The notes beneath the pieces were generated by a model. It saw only the letters and a program-made list of their open reading frames with translations, did not search any database and was not told where the DNA came from. The position numbers were made by a program, and so were the translations under genes. Of a stretch of 15,606 nt of DNA, positions 14,029 through 15,606 are shown piece after piece. Source of the stretch: Roseiarcus sp. (GTDB lineage: Bacteria; Pseudomonadota; Alphaproteobacteria; Rhizobiales; Beijerinckiaceae); NCBI GenBank assembly GCA_030153205.1, contig JASLHV010000016.1:1-15606 (forward strand). The letters run 5' to 3'. How positions within the stretch are numbered: position 1 is the first letter of the stretch; the number at the start of each line of letters is the position of its first letter.

Positions 14029-15606
14029 CTATGGCGGCTTTGGCAAATTCATTGCGCCGACGCCCGCCCAGTAAAAGCCGACGCCGATCACGATGAGATA
14101 GGCGAGCAGGAACAGGGTCCAACCAAGATTGTGCCGGATGACCTCGCCTTCGTTGCGCACGAAACGGCTGGTCGAAACGCCGACGCTGGCCGTTTGTGGC
14201 GCGATCGGCTTGCCGATTTCGGCGCCGACCGAGTTGAGGGTCGGCAGCAGCAAGGGCGGCATGCCGAGCTGCACGCCGACCAGGGCCTGGAATTTGCCGA
14301 ACATGGCGTTCGTCGAGGTGTTCGAACCGGAGAGCGCAACGCCGATGAAACCGAGAATCGGCGAGACAATGATGAAGCCCGCGCCCAGGCTCGAGAAACC
14401 TTTGGCGAGCGAGGAAGCCATGCCGGAATAGTTGAACACATAGGCAAGGCCGAAGATGAAAACACCGACGAGGAACGCGCCCCATATTTGCGAGAAAGTC
14501 TTGGCGAAGATCGGCCCCATTTGATCGATCTTCAATTTGCCGAGCGCGATGAGCAGGGCAGCCACCACGATCCAAGATGCGGCGATCGCTGACCCGCCGA
14601 TCCATGGCGCGAAATTAAAGGCGGCGGTGATCGTCGCCTTGGTCTCCGGCGCGCTCGCGGAGACTTTGGCGGCATAGAGCACGACCTTTGGCAGCGGCGA
14701 CCAGGGGCCGGTCCAGAGGGTCACGATGACGATCAGGATAATGAAGGGCGCCCAAGCGATGAGGACTTCGTTGCTGGAGAGAGCCTCGGTTTTCGGCGCT
14801 TTGGCGAGGGCTTCGGGACTTAAAGGGACGCCGCCATAGCCGAGGACCCGTTTCGGCTTCCAGAACGACAATAAGAGGAGCAGGGCGGCGAAACAGACGA
14901 TCGAACCCGAGACGTCGGGAAGGTACGGTCCGAGATAGACGGCCACCGGATATTGACCGAGAATATAGCCGAACGAACCGACGATCGCCAAAGGCCAACC
15001 GTCCTTCAAGCCCTCTTTCCCCGAAACGAGATAGATCAGGACCCAAGGCGGGAGCAGCGCGAGGACGGCGACGACGGCGCCGACGGACGCCGACATCGCG
15101 AGCAGCGGGTAGCCGGTGACGGCGGCGATGGCGATGATCGGCGCGCCGAGCGCGCCATAGGAGACGGGCGCATTATTGGCGATGGCGGCGACCCGAATTG
15201 CGTCGAGGTCGGCAAGGCCGAGCGAGATCAAGATCGGCGCAACGAAGGCCCAGGGGTAGCCGAAGCCCACCAGCCCTTCGAGCAAGGCGCCGAAAGCCCA
15301 GGCGAATAGCATCGTCTGTACGCGCACGTCCATCGTGCCCTGCGAAATCAGCCAACGGCGGAACGTTTCGAACACGCCCGTCATCGTCAGCGTATTGAAA
15401 AGGACAACGCCCCAAAGGACGATCCAGTCGACGCTCCAAAAACCGGTCGCCGCGCCATAGAGATAGGCAAGCGCGCCCTGGCCGAGCGGCATGCCCCAAA
15501 CGAGGATCGCGAGAAGGAAGGTCACGATTGCGCCGATGAGCACGGCGGCCCAAGCGGTTAGACGCAATACGGCGAGCAAAACCAGGAGGAGACAGACCGG
15601 GACGAG
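14029..15606 (-). CDS. lctP: L-lactate/glycolate permease (LctP family), N-terminus beyond the window
   Basis: The frame is open to the right edge, and I estimate that about 20-30 N-terminal residues are missing; a TTG at 15579 in the same frame is internal rather than the start. The visible 525 residues form a polytopic inner-membrane protein with roughly a dozen hydrophobic segments. It carries LctP hallmarks: GALLEGLVGFGYPW (near 15250-15291), NNAPVSYGALGAPI, LSGSNTSTNAMFGKFQ (near 14290-14335), SVGAEIGKPIAPQTASVGVS and a C-terminal EVIRHNLGWTLFLL. Members import lactate or glycolate with protons. No lactate dehydrogenase is visible in the window, so lactate and glycolate cannot be told apart. 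The ATC hydrolase-like gene follows 49 bp downstream. Confidence 0.95.
   Translation of the reverse strand, partial: LVPVCLLLVLLAVLRLTAWAAVLIGAIVTFLLAILVWGMPLGQGALAYLYGAATGFWSVDWIVLWGVVLFNTLTMTGVFETFRRWLISQGTMDVRVQTMLFAWAFGALLEGLVGFGYPWAFVAPILISLGLADLDAIRVAAIANNAPVSYGALGAPIIAIAAVTGYPLLAMSASVGAVVAVLALLPPWVLIYLVSGKEGLKDGWPLAIVGSFGYILGQYPVAVYLGPYLPDVSGSIVCFAALLLLLSFWKPKRVLGYGGVPLSPEALAKAPKTEALSSNEVLIAWAPFIILIVIVTLWTGPWSPLPKVVLYAAKVSASAPETKATITAAFNFAPWIGGSAIAASWIVVAALLIALGKLKIDQMGPIFAKTFSQIWGAFLVGVFIFGLAYVFNYSGMASSLAKGFSSLGAGFIIVSPILGFIGVALSGSNTSTNAMFGKFQALVGVQLGMPPLLLPTLNSVGAEIGKPIAPQTASVGVSTSRFVRNEGEVIRHNLGWTLFLLAYLIVIGVGFYWAGVGAMNLPKPP

Noticed and set aside
2781..14600. Several scattered GCGATCGC octamers
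   Set aside because: They occur mostly inside coding sequence and follow from common codons (GCG, ATC, GCG); no spacing pattern is seen.
1..15606. CRISPR arrays, insertion sequences, phage or toxin-antitoxin genes
   Set aside because: No regularly spaced repeats, transposase, integrase or typical toxin-antitoxin pairs were found on either strand.

Overview
The window is GC-rich, gene-dense bacterial chromosome with the codon use and gene order of an alphaproteobacterium of the Hyphomicrobiales (Rhizobiales). The order points there: hemC and hemD lead to an alphaproteobacterial mitofilin (Mic60-like) protein, and tsaD and gpsA diverge from hemC. A methylotroph or Beijerinckiaceae-type organism is possible, but that is a guess.

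Left block (1-6374). On the minus strand run hemC, hemD, wrbA and a mitofilin-like membrane protein cut by the left edge. These cover two tetrapyrrole steps, a quinone reductase and an envelope-architecture protein. Divergently, on the plus strand, run tsaD (tRNA t6A), gpsA (glycerol-3-phosphate synthesis), a YciI-like protein and an EVE-domain protein. gpsA has no ATG, GTG or TTG at the expected place and most likely starts at CTG 4592.

Middle block (6390-10742). A minus-strand, three-gene operon has both junctions overlapping as ATGA: a TetR-type regulator, a 905-residue [2Fe-2S]-molybdopterin oxidoreductase and a separate FAD subunit with four extra cysteines suited to a [4Fe-4S] cluster. 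It starts at a near-consensus promoter (TTGACA, 17 bp, TATAAA) that carries two TGACC-N3-GGTCA palindromes. One lies in the spacer and the other covers the GTG start of the regulator. The predicted transcript begins at or one base before that GTG, so it should be essentially leaderless. This is the most distinctive part of the window. The substrate is not evident.

Right block (10743-15606). On the plus strand is acs (acetyl-CoA synthetase), followed by an 85-bp REP-like palindromic element. On the minus strand are a 42-residue lipoprotein gene with its own promoter, tRNA-Gly(CCC), an L-2-amino-thiazoline-4-carboxylate (ATC) hydrolase family protein and a lactate/glycolate permease cut by the right edge. 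The permease and Acs suggest use of C2/C3 organic acids.

I see no CRISPR array, insertion sequence, integrase, prophage gene or rRNA. Nothing amounts to a wholly new system; the unusual points are regulatory and architectural.
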